This document shows, piece by piece, positions 44,661 to 57,310 of a stretch of 64,000 nt of DNA (the first letter of the stretch is position 1; the number at the start of each line of letters is the position of its first letter). The DNA lies in assembly GCA_036365515.1 (NCBI GenBank), contig CM070874.1, forward strand, positions 221,820,942-221,884,941, written 5' to 3'. The notes beneath the pieces are model-generated. The model worked only from the letters and a program-made list of their open reading frames with translations, searched no databases and was not told the origin of the DNA. The position numbers were made by a program, and so were the translations under genes. The DNA comes from Torymus aiolomorphi (Eukaryota; Arthropoda; Insecta; Hymenoptera; Torymidae).

Positions 44661-47600
44661 TGATTATTGTGAAAGCAGATTAATTGTTTATGTAAATAAT
44701 TGGTGCCGCAAATTCTCCTACATGGATGTGTTCGTCTACATCAGAAGGACATTTTCCTGCAGTTTTGTTATCCTGTTATAATTTGAAACGAAGGTACAGC
44801 CACCAAAATCGAAAAACTGCGAATATCCTTGCTTTTTATGCAAGCTGCTTAATTCTTTATTTAAAAAATTGGTGTAACAAATTCTTCAACATGGGGTGTT
44901 TGTCTAGATCAGAAGAACGTTTTTCGGCAGTTTCGTTATCCTGTCATAATTTGAAACGGAGATACAGCTCCAAAATTCACAATGCCATGGATATCCTTGC
45001 TTTTTATGCAAGTATGATGCTTAATAATCGTTTATTTAAATAATTGGTGCAGCAAATTCTCCTACGCGGATGTGTTCATCTACATTAGAAGAACATTCTT
45101 CCCCAGTTTTGTTAGCCGGCCATAATTTGAAACGTAGTTACAGCTCCAAAATTCGAAAAGCAGCGGATATCCCTGCTTTTTATGCAAGTAAACAGCTTAA
45201 TTGTTTATTTAAATAATTGGTGCCGCTAATTATCCTATACGGATGTGTTCTTTTACATCAGAAGAACTTTCTCCAGCAGTTTTGTTAGCCGGTCATAATT
45301 TGAATCGGAGTCGCACCTCCAAAATTCGCACAGACGAGGATATACTTGCCTTTTATGCAAGTAAGATGCTTAATTGTTTATTTAAATAATTGGTGCTTCA
45401 AATTTTGCTACTCGGATGTGTTCGTCTACATCAGAAGAATATTCTCCCGCAGTTTCGTTAGCCGGTCATAATTTGAAATGGAGTTACAGCTCCAAAATTC
45501 GAAATGCCGCGGATATCCATGATTTTTATGCAAGTAAGCTTCTCAATTGTTTATTTAAATAAGAGGTGCCGCTAATTCTTCTACGCGGAGGCGTTCGTCT
45601 ACATCAGATGAACATTTAGCCGCAGTTTGGTTACCCTGCCATAATTTCAAATGGAGTTCAGCTACCAAAACTCAAAAAACCACGAATATACTTGCTTTTT
45701 ATGCAAGTAAGCTGCTTAATTATTTATTTACATAATTGGTGCAGAAAATTCTCCTACACGGAATGTGTTCGTCTACATCAGAAGAACATTCTCCAGCAAT
45801 TTCTTTAGCCGGTCATAACTTGAAACGTAGTTACAGCTCCAAAATTCGAAAAACCGTGGATATCCTTGCTTTTTATGCATGTAAGATGCTTAATTGTTTA
45901 TTTAAATAATTGGTGCCGCCAATTTTCCAACGCGGATGTGTTCATCTACATCAGAAGAACATTCTCCCGCAGTTTCGTTAGCCGGTCATAATTTGAAATG
46001 GAGTTACAGTTCCAAAATTTGCAAAGCCGCGGATATCCTTGCCTTTTATGCAAGGTAGATGCTTAATTGTTTATTTAAATTATTGGTGCCGCTATTTCTC
46101 CTACCCGGAGGTGTTCGCCTACATCAGAAGGATATTTTCGCGCAGTTATTTTAGCCGGTCATAATTTGAAACAGAGCTACAGCTCCGAAATTCTAAATGC
46201 CGCGGATAACCCTGCTTTTTATGTAAGTAAGCTTCTTAATTGTTTATTTAAATAATTGGTGCCGCTAATTCTCCTCACGGTGGTGTTCGTCTAAATCAGA
46301 AGAACGTTTTCGCACATTTTCGTTATCCTGTCATTATTTGAAACGGAATTACAGCTCCAAAACTCGAAAAACCGCGGAAATCGTTGCGTTTTATGCAAGT
46401 AAGATGCTTAATTGTTTATTTAAATAATTGGTGCCGCCAATTTTTCTATGCCGATGTGTTCTTCTACATCAGAAGAACATTCTCCAGCAGTTTCGTTGGT
46501 CGCTCATAATTTGAAACGGAGTTACAGTTCCAAAATTTGCAGAGCCGCGGATATCCTTGACTTTTATGCAAGTAAGATGCTTAATTGTTTATTTAAATAA
46601 TTGGTGGATCGAATTTTGCTACGCGCATGTGTTCGTCTACATCAGAAGAACATTCTCCCGCAGTTTCGTTAGCCAGTCATAACTTGAAACCGAGTTACAG
46701 TTCCAAAATTCGACATGCCGCGGATATCCAAGCTTTTTATGCAAGTAAGCTTCATAATTGTTTATTTAAATAATTGGTGCCGCTAATTCTTCTACGCGGA
46801 GGCGTTCGCCTACAGCAGAAGAACATTTTGCCGTAGTTTGGTTATCCTGTCATAATTTCAAATGGAGATCAGCTACCAAAACTCGGAAAACCATGAATAT
46901 CCTTGCTTCTTATGTCATTAAGCTGCTTAATTGTTTATTTAAATAATCGGTGCCGCAAATTCTCCTACGCGGATGTGTTCGTCTGCATCAGAAGAACATT
47001 CTCCCGCAGTTTAGTTAGCCGGTCATAAATTCAAATGGAGTTCAGCCACCAAAACTCGAAAAATAACGAATATCCTTTTGATGCAAGCCTCTTAATTGTT
47101 TATTTGAATAATTTGTGTAGCAAATTCGTCTACGCCGATCTGTTCGTCTACATCAGGAGTACATTCACCCGCAGTTTCGTTGGCCGCTCATAATTTGAAA
47201 CGGAGTTACAGTTCCAAAATTTGCAGAGCCGCGGATATCCTTGCTTTTTATGCAAGTATGATGCTTAATAATTGTTTATTTAAATAATTGGTGCCGCAAA
47301 TTCTCCTACGCGGATGTGTTCATCTACATTAGAAGAACATTCTTCCCCAGTTTTGTTAGCCGGCCATAATTTGAATCGGAGTCGCACCTCCAAAATTCGC
47401 ACAGACGAGGATATACTTGCCTTTTATGCAAGTAAGATGCTTAATTGTTTATTTAAATAATTGGTGCTTCAAATTTTGCTACTCGGATGTGTTCGTCTAC
47501 ATCAGAAGAATATTCTCCCGCAGTTTCCTTAGCCGGTCATAATTTGAAACGGAGTTACAGCTCCAAAATTCGAAATGCCGCGGATATCCATGATTTTTAT

Positions 47601-50600
47601 GCAAGTAAGCTTCTCAATTGTTTATTTAAATAAGAGGTGCCGCTAATTCTTCTACGCGGAGGCGTTCGTCTACATCAGATGAACATTTAGCCGCAGTTTG
47701 GTTACCCTGCCATAATTTCAAATGGAGTTCAGCTACCAAAACTCAAAAAACCACGAATATCCTTGCTTTTTATGCAAGTAAGCTGCTTAATTATTTATTT
47801 ACATAATTGGTGCAGAAAATTCTCCTACACGGAATGTGTTCGTCTACATCAGAAGAACATTCTCCAGCAATTTCTTTAGCCGGTCATAACTTGAAACGTA
47901 GTTACAGCTCCAAAATTCGAAAAACCGTGGATATCCTTGCTTTTTATGCATGTAAGATGCTTAATTGTTTATTTAAATAATTGGTGCCGCCAATTTTGCA
48001 ACGCGGATGTGTTCATCTACACCAGAAGAACATTCTCCCGCAGTTTCGTTAGCCGGTCATAATTTGAAATGGAGTTACAGTTCCAAAGTTGCAAAGCCGC
48101 GGATATCCTTGCCTTTTATGCAAGGTAGATGCTTAATTGTTTATTTAAATTATTGGTGCCGCTATTTCTCCTACCCGGAGGGGTTCGCCTACATCAGAAG
48201 GATATTTTCGCGCAGTTTTTTTAGCCGGTCATAATTTGAAACAGAGCTACAGCTCCGAAATTCTAAATGCCGCGGATAACCCTGCTTTTTATGTAAGTAA
48301 GCTTCTTAATTGTTTATTTAAATAATGGGTGCCCCTAATTCTCCTCACGGTGGTGTTCGTCTAAATCAGAAGAACGTTTTCGCACATTTTCGTTATCCTG
48401 TCATTATTTGAAACGGAATTACAGCTCCAAAACTCGAAAAACCGCGGAAATCGTTGCGTTTTATGCAAGTAAGATGCTTAATTGTTTATTTAAATAATTG
48501 GTGCCGCCAATTTTTCTATGCCGATGTGTTCTTCTACATCAGAAGAACATTCTCCAGCAGTTTCGTTGGTCGCTCATAATTTGAAACGGAGTTACAGTTC
48601 CAAAATTTGCAGAGCCGCGGATATCCTTTGCTTTTATGCAAGTAAGATGCTTAATTGTTTATTTAAATAATTGGTGGATCGAATTTTGCTACGCGCATGT
48701 GTTCGTCTACATCAGAAGAACATTCTCCCGCAGTTTCGTTAGCCAGTCATAACTTGAAACCGAGTTACAGTTCCAAAATTCGACATGCCGCGGATATCCA
48801 AGCTTTTTATGCAAGTAAGCTTCATAATTGTTTATTTAAATAATTGGTGCCGCTAATTCTTCTACGCGGAGGCGTTCGCCTACAGCAGAAGAACATTTTG
48901 CCGTAGTTTGGTTATCCTGTCATAATTTCAAATGGAGATCAGCTACCAAAACTCGGAAAACCATGAATATCCTTGCTTCTTATGCAATTAAGCTGCTTAA
49001 TTGTTTATTTAAATAATCGGTGCCGCAAATTCTCCTACGCGGATGTGATCGTCTGCATCAGAAGAACATTCTCCCGCAGTTTAGTTAGCCGGTCATAAAT
49101 TCAAATGGAGTTCAGCCACCAAAACTCGAAAAATAACGAATATCCTTTTGATGCAAGCCTCTTAATTGTTTATTTGAATAATTTGTGTAGCAAATTCGTC
49201 TACGCCGATCTGTTCGTCTACATCAGGAGTACATTCACCCGCAGTTTCGTTAGCCGCTCATAATTTGAAACGGAGCTACAGTTCCAAAATTTGCAGAGCC
49301 GCGGATATCCTTGACTTTTATGCAAGTAAGATGCTTAATTGTTTATTTATATAATTGGTGCCAATAATTTTCCTACGCGAATGTGTTCATCTACTTCAGA
49401 AGAACTTTCTCTAGCAGTTTTGTTAGCCAATCATAATTTGAAACGAAGTTACAGCTCCAAAATTCGACATGCCGCGGATATCCAAGCTCCTTATGCAAGT
49501 AAGCTTCTTAATTGTTTATTTAAATAATTGGTACCGCAAATTCTCCTACGCGGATGTGTTCGTCTGCATCAGAAGAACATTCTCCCGCAGTTTAGTTAGC
49601 CGGTCATAATTTCAAATGGAGTTCAGCGACCAAAACTCGAAAAATCACGAATATCCTTTTGATGCAAGCCTCTTAATTGTTCATTTGAATAATTGGTGCA
49701 GCAAATTCGTCTACACCGATGCGTTCGTCTACATCAGGAGAACATTCACCCGCAGTTTCGTTAGCCGGTCATAATTTGAAACGGAGTTACAGCTCCAAAA
49801 CTCGAAAAACCGTGGATATCCTTGCTTTTTATGCAAGTAAGAAGCTTAATTGTTTATTTAAATAATTGGTGCCGCTAATTCTCCAAAGCGGATCTATTCT
49901 TCTACATCAGAAGAATATTCTCCAGCAGTTTCGTTAACCGGTTATAATTTGAAACGGAGTTACAGCTCCAAAATTCGAAAAAACGCGGATATCCTTGCTT
50001 TTTACGCAAGTAAGATTCTTAATTGTTTATTTAAATAATTGGTGCCGTAAATTTTGCTACGCTGATGTGTTCTTCTACATCAGAAGTATATTCTCCAGCA
50101 GTTTCGTTAGCTGGACATAATTGGCAACGGAGTTACAGTTCCAAAATTCGCAAAGCCGCGGATATCGTTGCCTTTTATGCAAAAAAAATGCTTAATTGTT
50201 TATTTAAATAATTGGTGCCGCCCATTTTGCAACGCGTATGTGTTCGTCTACATCAGAAGAACATTCTCCCGTAGTTTCGTTAGCCGGTCATAATTTCAAA
50301 AGGAGTTCAGCCACCAAAACTCGAAAACCCACGAATATCCTTGCTTTTTATGGAAGTAAGCTGCTTAATTGTTTATTTAAATAATTGGTGCCGCAAATTC
50401 TCCTACACGGAGGTGTTTCTTTAGATCATAAGAACGTTTTCCCTCAGTTTCGTTATCCTGTCATAACTTGAACAGGAGTTATAGCTGCAAATTTCGCAAA
50501 GCTGCGGATATCATTGCTTTTTATGCAAGTACGCTGCTTAATTGTTTAGTTAAATTATTGGTGCCGCAAATTTTGCTACGGGGATGTGTTCTTCTACATC

Positions 50601-53345
50601 AGAAGAAAATTCGGCAGCAGTTTCATTAGCCGGTCATAATTAGAAACGGAGTTACAGTTCCGAAATTCGAAAAGCCGCGGATATTCCTGCTTTTTATGTA
50701 AGTAAGCGGCTTAATTGTTTATTTAAATAATTGGTGAGGCTGATTCTCCTACATGGAGGTGCTTGTGTAGATCAGAAGAACGTTTTTTCTCAGTTTCGTT
50801 ATCCTGTCATAATTTGAAATGGAGTTACAGTTTCAAAATTCGCAAAGCCGCCGATATCCTTGCCTTTTATGCAAGTAAGATGCTTAATTGTTTATTTAAA
50901 TTATTGGTGCCGCAAATTTTGCTACGGGGATGTGTTCTTCTACATCAGAAGAACGTTTTTCCTCAGTTTCGTTAGCCAGTCATAATTTGTAATGGAGTTA
51001 CAGTTCCGAAATTCGAAAAGCCGCGGATATTCCTGCTTTTTATGGAAGTAAGCGGCTTAATTGTTTATTTAAATAATTGGTGAGGCTAAATCTCCAACGG
51101 GGATGTCTTCTTCTACATCTGAAGAATATTCTCCAGCAGTTTCGTTAACCGGTTATAATTTGAAACGGAGTTACAGATCCAAAATTCGAAAAAACGCGGA
51201 TATCCTTGTTTTTTATGCAAGTACGATGCTTAATAGTTTATTTAAATAATTGGTGCCGTAAATTCTGCTACGCCGATGTGTTCTTCTACATCAGAAGAAT
51301 ATTCTCCAGCAGTTTCGTTAGCTGGTCATAATCGGAAACGGAGTTACAGTTCCAAAATTCGCAAAGCCGCGGATATCCTTGCCTTTTATGCAAGTAAGAT
51401 TCTTAATTGTTTATTTAAATAATTGATGCCGCCAATTTTGCAACGCGTATGTGTTCTTCTACATCAGAAGAAAATTCTGCAGCAGTTTTGTTAGCCGGTT
51501 ATAATTAGCACGGAGTTACAGCTCCGAAATTCGAAAAGCCGCGGATATTCCTGCTTTTTATGTAAGTAAGCGGCTTAATTGTTTATTTAAATAATTGGTG
51601 AGGCTGATTCTCCTACACGGAGGTGTTTGCGTAGATCAGAAGACCGTTTTGTCTCAGTTTCGTTATCCTGTCATAATTTGAAATGGAGTTACAGTTCCAA
51701 AATTCGCAAAGCCGCCGATATCCTTGCCTTTTATGCAAGTATGATGCTTAATTGTTCATTTAAATAATTGGTGCCACAAATTTTGCTACGCCGATGAGTT
51801 CTTCTACATCAGAAGAACATTCTCCAGCAGTTTCGTTAGACGCTCATAAATTGAAACGGAGTTGCGGTTCCAAAATTTGCAAAGCCGCGGATATCCTTAC
51901 CTTTTATGCAAGTAATAAGCTTAATTGTTTATTTGAATAATTGGTGCCGCCAATTGTGCTACGCAGATGTGTTTGTCTACATCAGAAGAACATTCTCCCG
52001 CAGTTTCGTTAGCCGGTCATAATTTGAAACGGGGTTACAGTTAGCCATAATTTGAAACGGGGTTACAGTTAGCCGTTAGCCGGTCATAATTTGAAACGGG
52101 GTTACCGCGGATATCCTTACCTTTTATGCAAGTAAGAAACTTAATTGTTTATTTGAATAATTGGTGCCGCCAATTGTGCTACGCAGATGTGTTTGTCTAC
52201 ATCAGAAGAACATTCTCCCGCAGTTTCGTTAGCCGGTCATAATTTGAAACGGGGTTACAGGTCCGAAATTCGAAAAGCCGCGGGTATCCCTGCGTTTTAT
52301 TTAAGTAAGCTGCTTAATTGTTTATTTAAATAATTCGTGCCGCTAATTCTCCTCACGGAGGTGTTTGTGTAGATCAGAAGAACGTTTTTCCTCAGTTTCG
52401 GTGTCCTGTCATAATTTGAAATGGAGTTACAGTTCCAAAATTCGCAAAGCCGCCGATATCCTTGCCTTTTATGCAAGTAAGATGCTTAATTGTTTATTTA
52501 AATAATTGGTGCCGCCAATTATTCTACGCGGATATGTTCGTCTACATCTGAAGAACATCCTCCCGCAGTTCGGTTAGCCGTTCATAATTTGAAACGGAAT
52601 TACAGCTCCAAAACTCGAAAAACCGCGGAAATCCTTGCTTTTTATGCAAGTAAGATGCTTAATTGTTTATTTATATAATTGGTGCCGATAATTTTCCTAC
52701 GCGAATGTGTTCGTCTACATCAGAAGAACATTTTTCCGCAGTTTTGCTATCCTGTCACAATTTCAAATGGAGTTCAGTCACCAAAACTCGAACAACCGCG
52801 AATATCCTTCCTTTTTATACAAGTAAGATGTTTCATTGTTTATTTAAATAATTGGTGCCACTAATTAACGCGGATGTGTTCTTCTACATCAGAAGAACAT
52901 TCTCTAGCAGTTTTGTTAGCCGGTCATAATTTGAAACGGGTTGACAGCTCTAAAATTCGAAAAACCGCGTAAATCCTTGCTTTTTATGCAAGTAAGATGC
53001 TTAATTGTTTATTTAAATAATTGCTGTCGCAAATTTTGCTACGCCGATGTGTTCTTCTACATCAGAAGAACATTCTCCCGCAGTTTCGTTAGACGGTCAT
53101 ACTTTGAAACGCAGGTACAGCTCCAAAATTCGCAAAGCCTCAAATATCATTGCCGTTAATGCAAGGAAGCTGCTTAATTGTTTATTTAAATAATTGGTTC
53201 CTTAAATTCTGCTACACGGAGGTGTTGGCCTAAATCAGAAGAACGTTTTCCCACAGTTTCGTTATCCTGTCATAATTTGAACCGGAGTTACAGCTCCGAA
53301 ATTCGCAAAGCTTCGAATATCCTTGCTTTTTAAGCAAGTAAGCTG
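44661..53345 (+). repeat. 173-bp satellite array, about 50 units, with 2.07-kb higher-order repeat
   Basis: The monomer is about 173 bp with TTAATTGTTTATTTAAATAA, CTACATCAGAAGAACATTCT and GCCGCGGATATCC. Neighbouring units differ by about 10-20 percent, but 45,300-47,265 and 47,371-49,335 match almost perfectly at an offset of 2,070 bp (12 units), a tandem higher-order duplication. Near 52,010-52,110 a local triplication of GGTCATAATTTGAAACGGGG breaks the unit length. Short open frames (60-105 codons) are by-products. Unequal exchange is the likely source. Confidence 0.93.
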
Positions 53346-53544
53346 CTTAATTGTTTATTTAAATAATTAGCACCAAAAATTTTTGACGCTGATTTATATA
53401 TTTTATCATTGCTACTATGGGTTGTCATCAGTTATATGTGACCCGCATGCTTGTAAACAATATTTTATGCGAAATTTTTACATGTCTCATTTTGTCCCAC
53501 TATTACAGTACGGGTCTTCCGGCGATAGAATGTGTGACGGGTAA

Positions 53545-54180
53545 CTTCAGCTTCATCAACTCTGGGCCCCCGAAGGATTTTGCGACTTTTGACTCCGACC
53601 ATCTTACAGCAGAAAATTAACACCAAAATATGTCGTCTCCCCGAATTCGCTATTGGAAACACTCGCGAGATACCCGAAAATGGTCTGCTAGCTTAATATC
53701 AATCCGCATCTATGTCCAGCTTTGGGACCTACGAAAGATTCTGGGACTTTTGACTCGGAGCGTCTTGCAGCAGAAAATTAGCAGCAAAATATGCGCCCTT
53801 CCCAAATTGGCTAAGGCAAAAACTCGTCAAGATACACGGAAATGGTCTGCTAGCTTAATATCAATCTGGATCTATGTCCAGTTCTGGGACCTATGAAGGA
53901 TTTTGGAACTTTTGGCTCCAAGCATCTTGCAGCAGAAAATTAGCACGAAAACATACCTCCTCTCCAAATTGGCTGAGGCCAAAACTCGCCAAGATACCCG
54001 AAAATGGTCTGCTAGCTAAATATCAAATTGGGTCTATGTCCAGTTCTGGGACGTACGAAGGATTTTGGGTCTTTTGGCTTCCAGCATCTTGCAGCAGAAA
54101 ATTAGCACCAAAATATGCCCCCTCTCCAAATTGACTAAGGTAAAAAGTCGCCAAGATACCCGAAAATGGTCTGTTAGCTT
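53545..54180. repeat. about 170-bp array, right arm, about 4 copies
   Basis: Mirror of 42482-43010, with one more copy; units separated by GGTCTGCTAGCTTAATATCA. Confidence 0.85.
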
Positions 54181-54914
54181 AATATTAAGCTAGCAGATCG
54201 CATGTTTCTCGGAAACGGCTGGAGCAGAAAAATCCGCGTGGACGTAGAAAATTAGCAGAAAATTAGCAGAAAATTATGGTATTGTTTATAAGCCCGGGAT
54301 ATAAAAGTGATCTGCTAGCTTAATAGACGTTGTGGGAAATAAGGTCCACGCATATAAGGGAGTCATGTAAATATGAAAAAATAAGTAAAAAGATTACTTA
54401 AATATGGTTAGATGTAGCCAATGGTAGGTTTTGGTATAGTTATAGAATTTGTAGCTAATGTCCGTACTACAAAGGTTTGTTAATAAATAAAACAAATAAT
54501 TACAACGTTTCAGACATTTTAATAAGTCCCTCTTCACGTTATTTTAAACGTATTGTCAATTAATCTATTACGGAACGTGGTCCATTCGCCGTCGCTGATT
54601 ACTTAAATAATTTTTAAACCCAAGTAGGCGGGGATGTGAGGTCCACGCATATAAGGGAGTCATGTAGACATGAAAAAATAAGCAAAAAGATTATTTAAAG
54701 AATTTTTAAACCGAAGTAGGCGGGGAATATGAGTTCCACGCATATAAGGGAGTCACGTAGACATGCAACAATAAGCATGACTATTATTTAAAGAATTATT
54801 ATATTCATGTAGCCCGGCCGCGAGGTCCGCGCATAGAAGGGAGTCGAGTTATAGAGATTAAGAATTTTTGAAATAAAAGTCTTGCTTACGTCGCACGTCT
54901 AAGTAACTCCGTTA

Positions 54915-56216
54915 TACGTGGTGTGTTCAAAAAGTAAGGTGACTTTATTTTTTTATCAAAAAATATTTATTTGTTCATCAATATTCATGTTCTCCCCTTG
55001 AAAGTAATCCCCTTCAGATATAATACACTTGTGCCAACGCTTTTTCCAAGCCTCGAAGCACTTCTGATAAGCATTTTCTGGTATAGCCTTGAGCTCAGCG
55101 ATTCAGTCTTTATCTCCTCAATCGTTGAAAATCTTCGTCCTTGCATGGGTCTCTTCAGTTTTGGGAACAGGAAAAAGACGCAGGGGGCCAAATCTGATGA
55201 ATATGGTGGCTGAGGCATGATTTTGGTTTTGGTTTTGGCCAAAAAATCACGCACAAGCAACGATGAGTGAGCAGGTGCATTATCGTGATGCAAAAACCAT
55301 GAATTATTTTTCCACAACGCCGGACGTTTTTCTCGTATTGCTTCTCGCAAACGGTGTATAACTTCAAGGTAATACTCCTTATTAACCGTACGACCTTGTG
55401 GGAAAAACTCCTGATGCACTACGCCGCGGTAATCGAAGAAAACAGTTAGCAAAACTTTGACATTGGAATGAACTAGGCGTGCTTTTTTCGGTCTTGTCTC
55501 TTCTAGGCTCTTCCAATTGGACGATTGGGCTTTGGTTTCGACGTCATAACCATATACCCATGATTCGTCACCAGTTATAACCCTTTTAAGCCAATCAGGA
55601 TCATCATTGACGTTATCCAACAGCTCCTGGATGATGCTCATGCGACGGTTCTTCTGATCAAAATTAAGCAGTTTCGGAACAAACTTCGCTAACACACGTC
55701 TCATGCCCAAAACATCCGAAAAAATTGCATGGCATGAGCCAATCAAGATGCCGATATCATCAGCAACTTGTCTAATGGTGATTCGACGATTCTCCAACAC
55801 CATTTTTTTCACTTCGTCAACGTTTTCATCAGTTATTGATCTGCTGGGGTGTCCAGAACGAGGTTCGTCATTGGTATCTTCTCGTCCTTCTTGGAAGAGC
55901 TTGTACCACTTATAAACATTTGTTTTGCTCAGAGTAGACTCACCGTATGCCACTGTCAACATTTCAAGTACTTTGGAGCACTTAATTCCATTTTTTACAC
56001 AAAATTTGATGCAAACTCTTTGATCCATTTTTTCGACAGCAGAAAATCGCCGAGAACACAAAAACACTTCTAACCTTTATGCTTCTCACAAACAAAGAAA
56101 GAATGCTATAAACTTGAAACTGTAAACACATGTTCGGGACGTGTGTACCAATATAAGAAAAAAAAAATGAAAATCGACTGCAAGTAAGTCACCTTACTTT
56201 TTGAACACACCACGTA
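54915..56216 (-). mobile_element. mariner transposon in the giant foldback's right arm
   Basis: Flanked by TA (54915-54916 and 56215-56216) with about 29-bp terminal inverted repeats, CGTGGTGTGTTCAAAAAGTA... and its complement, total 1,298 bp, the size of a complete mariner. It contains one transposase gene on the minus strand. The near-perfect TIRs indicate a moderately young insertion, younger than the array it interrupts. Confidence 0.95.
54985..56028 (-). pseudogene. mariner transposase, catalytic Asp lost
   Basis: Starting at the ATG at 56028 gives 347 residues, normal for the family. In order: N-terminal helix-turn-helix region (IKFCVKNGIKCSKVLEML), the linker AKFVPKLLNFDQKNRRM, then catalytic motifs ITGDESWVYGYD, LHHDNAPAHSS and YSSDLAPCVFFLFPKLK. 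In DD34D mariners the last motif carries the third metal-binding Asp at the position here occupied by Val (PCV), so the enzyme should be inactive. A frameshift near 55,098 also moves the last 45 or so residues out of frame; the neighbouring frame still reads AWKKRWHKC. The transposase would cut and paste at TA sites. An upstream ATG (56067) adds 13 residues but is less likely. Confidence 0.93.
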
Positions 56217-56744
56217 TGCGTGAAACTCGCGTCAACCGGTTACTTGGGTTTAAAAATTATTTGAATAATCATTTTGCTTATTTTTTCATGTCTACATGAC
56301 TCCCTTATATGCGAGGACCTCATACTCCCTGCTTACTTGGCATTAAAAATTATTTAAGTAACCTTTTTACTAATTTTTTCATATCTACATGACTTCCTTA
56401 TATGCGTGCACCATATTTCCTACATCCTACTTGGGTTTAAAAATTATTTAAATAAATAAGTAAACGTTTTGCTTATTTTGTTCATGTCTACATGACTTCC
56501 TTACATGCGTGAATCTCATATCCCCCGCCTACTTGGGTATAAAAATGGTTTAAATAATTCTCTTGCTTATTGTTGCATATCTACGTAATTCCTTAATATA
56601 CGTGGGCCACATATCCCCACCCTACTTTGGTTTAAAAATTGTTTAAATAATTGTCTTGCTCATTGTTGCAGGGCTACGTAATTCCCTAATATGTATGGAC
56701 CCCATATCCCCCGCCTACTTGCCTCCCCCCCACCGCCAGTCATC

Positions 56745-57310
56745 AGCCGGCCAGCCACTTCAAATGTAAAAGGTGGCAACCCTACCTACAGGAGACGACC
56801 AAGTCTTTTCAAATTGTAGTCCGCGCGTCTTTTTCATTGCAATTCATCGATAAATTGGAGAGATCGCTGATTATAGAGCAAATAGAGGAGTAACTTGGAA
56901 AAAGGATAAAATAGAGGATTGAAAAAAAAGAGGAAATAAAGGAGACAGTTGCATCCCTGTAATAAACGCAGGCCTCTAACAGTTATGATAACAGTCATAA
57001 TAGAGTATCATACTCGCAAATCAGCGTACTCGCTCCAAGTTCCAATTCATCTGAATTTGTCATCTGTAATCCTAAGCCGCTACTAGTCATTTAAATATTT
57101 GCGAGGGTTAAATTTTCCATTTTCTATCATCGATCAACAGCGATACTTCCTCATACATTTTTTCCGAGTAACAATAGTCATACAGAATCACAACCGCACC
57201 TAGCCTGACGGGCAATATTATTTGGTAAACGAAAGCCTAACAATAGATAATAAAATTATGATTTAAAAATATATTAAACAATATAGACTATTTACGTATT
57301 GAGAAATAGA
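56745..57310. other. unique spacer module of the giant foldback, right arm
   Basis: Reverse complement of 41451-42030, including the CGCGCGTCTTTTTCATTGCA stretch. No gene. Confidence 0.7.

Larger units (their letters stand above)
54330..56745. repeat. 95-bp array, right arm, split by mariner
   Basis: Several units at 54330-54850 and again at 56220-56745, each with CATATAAGGGAGTCATGTAG or its mirror form. Between them lies a mariner (54917-56214). Units on the two sides run in opposite orientations (AAGTAGGCGGGG at 54623; CCCGCCTACTTG at 56524), so the array is itself inverted around the insertion. Confidence 0.75.

Noticed and set aside
44700..53345. CRISPR-like regularly spaced repeats
   Set aside because: The 173-bp units are contiguous satellite monomers diverged along their whole length, with no constant repeat and variable spacer pattern, and the DNA is eukaryotic.
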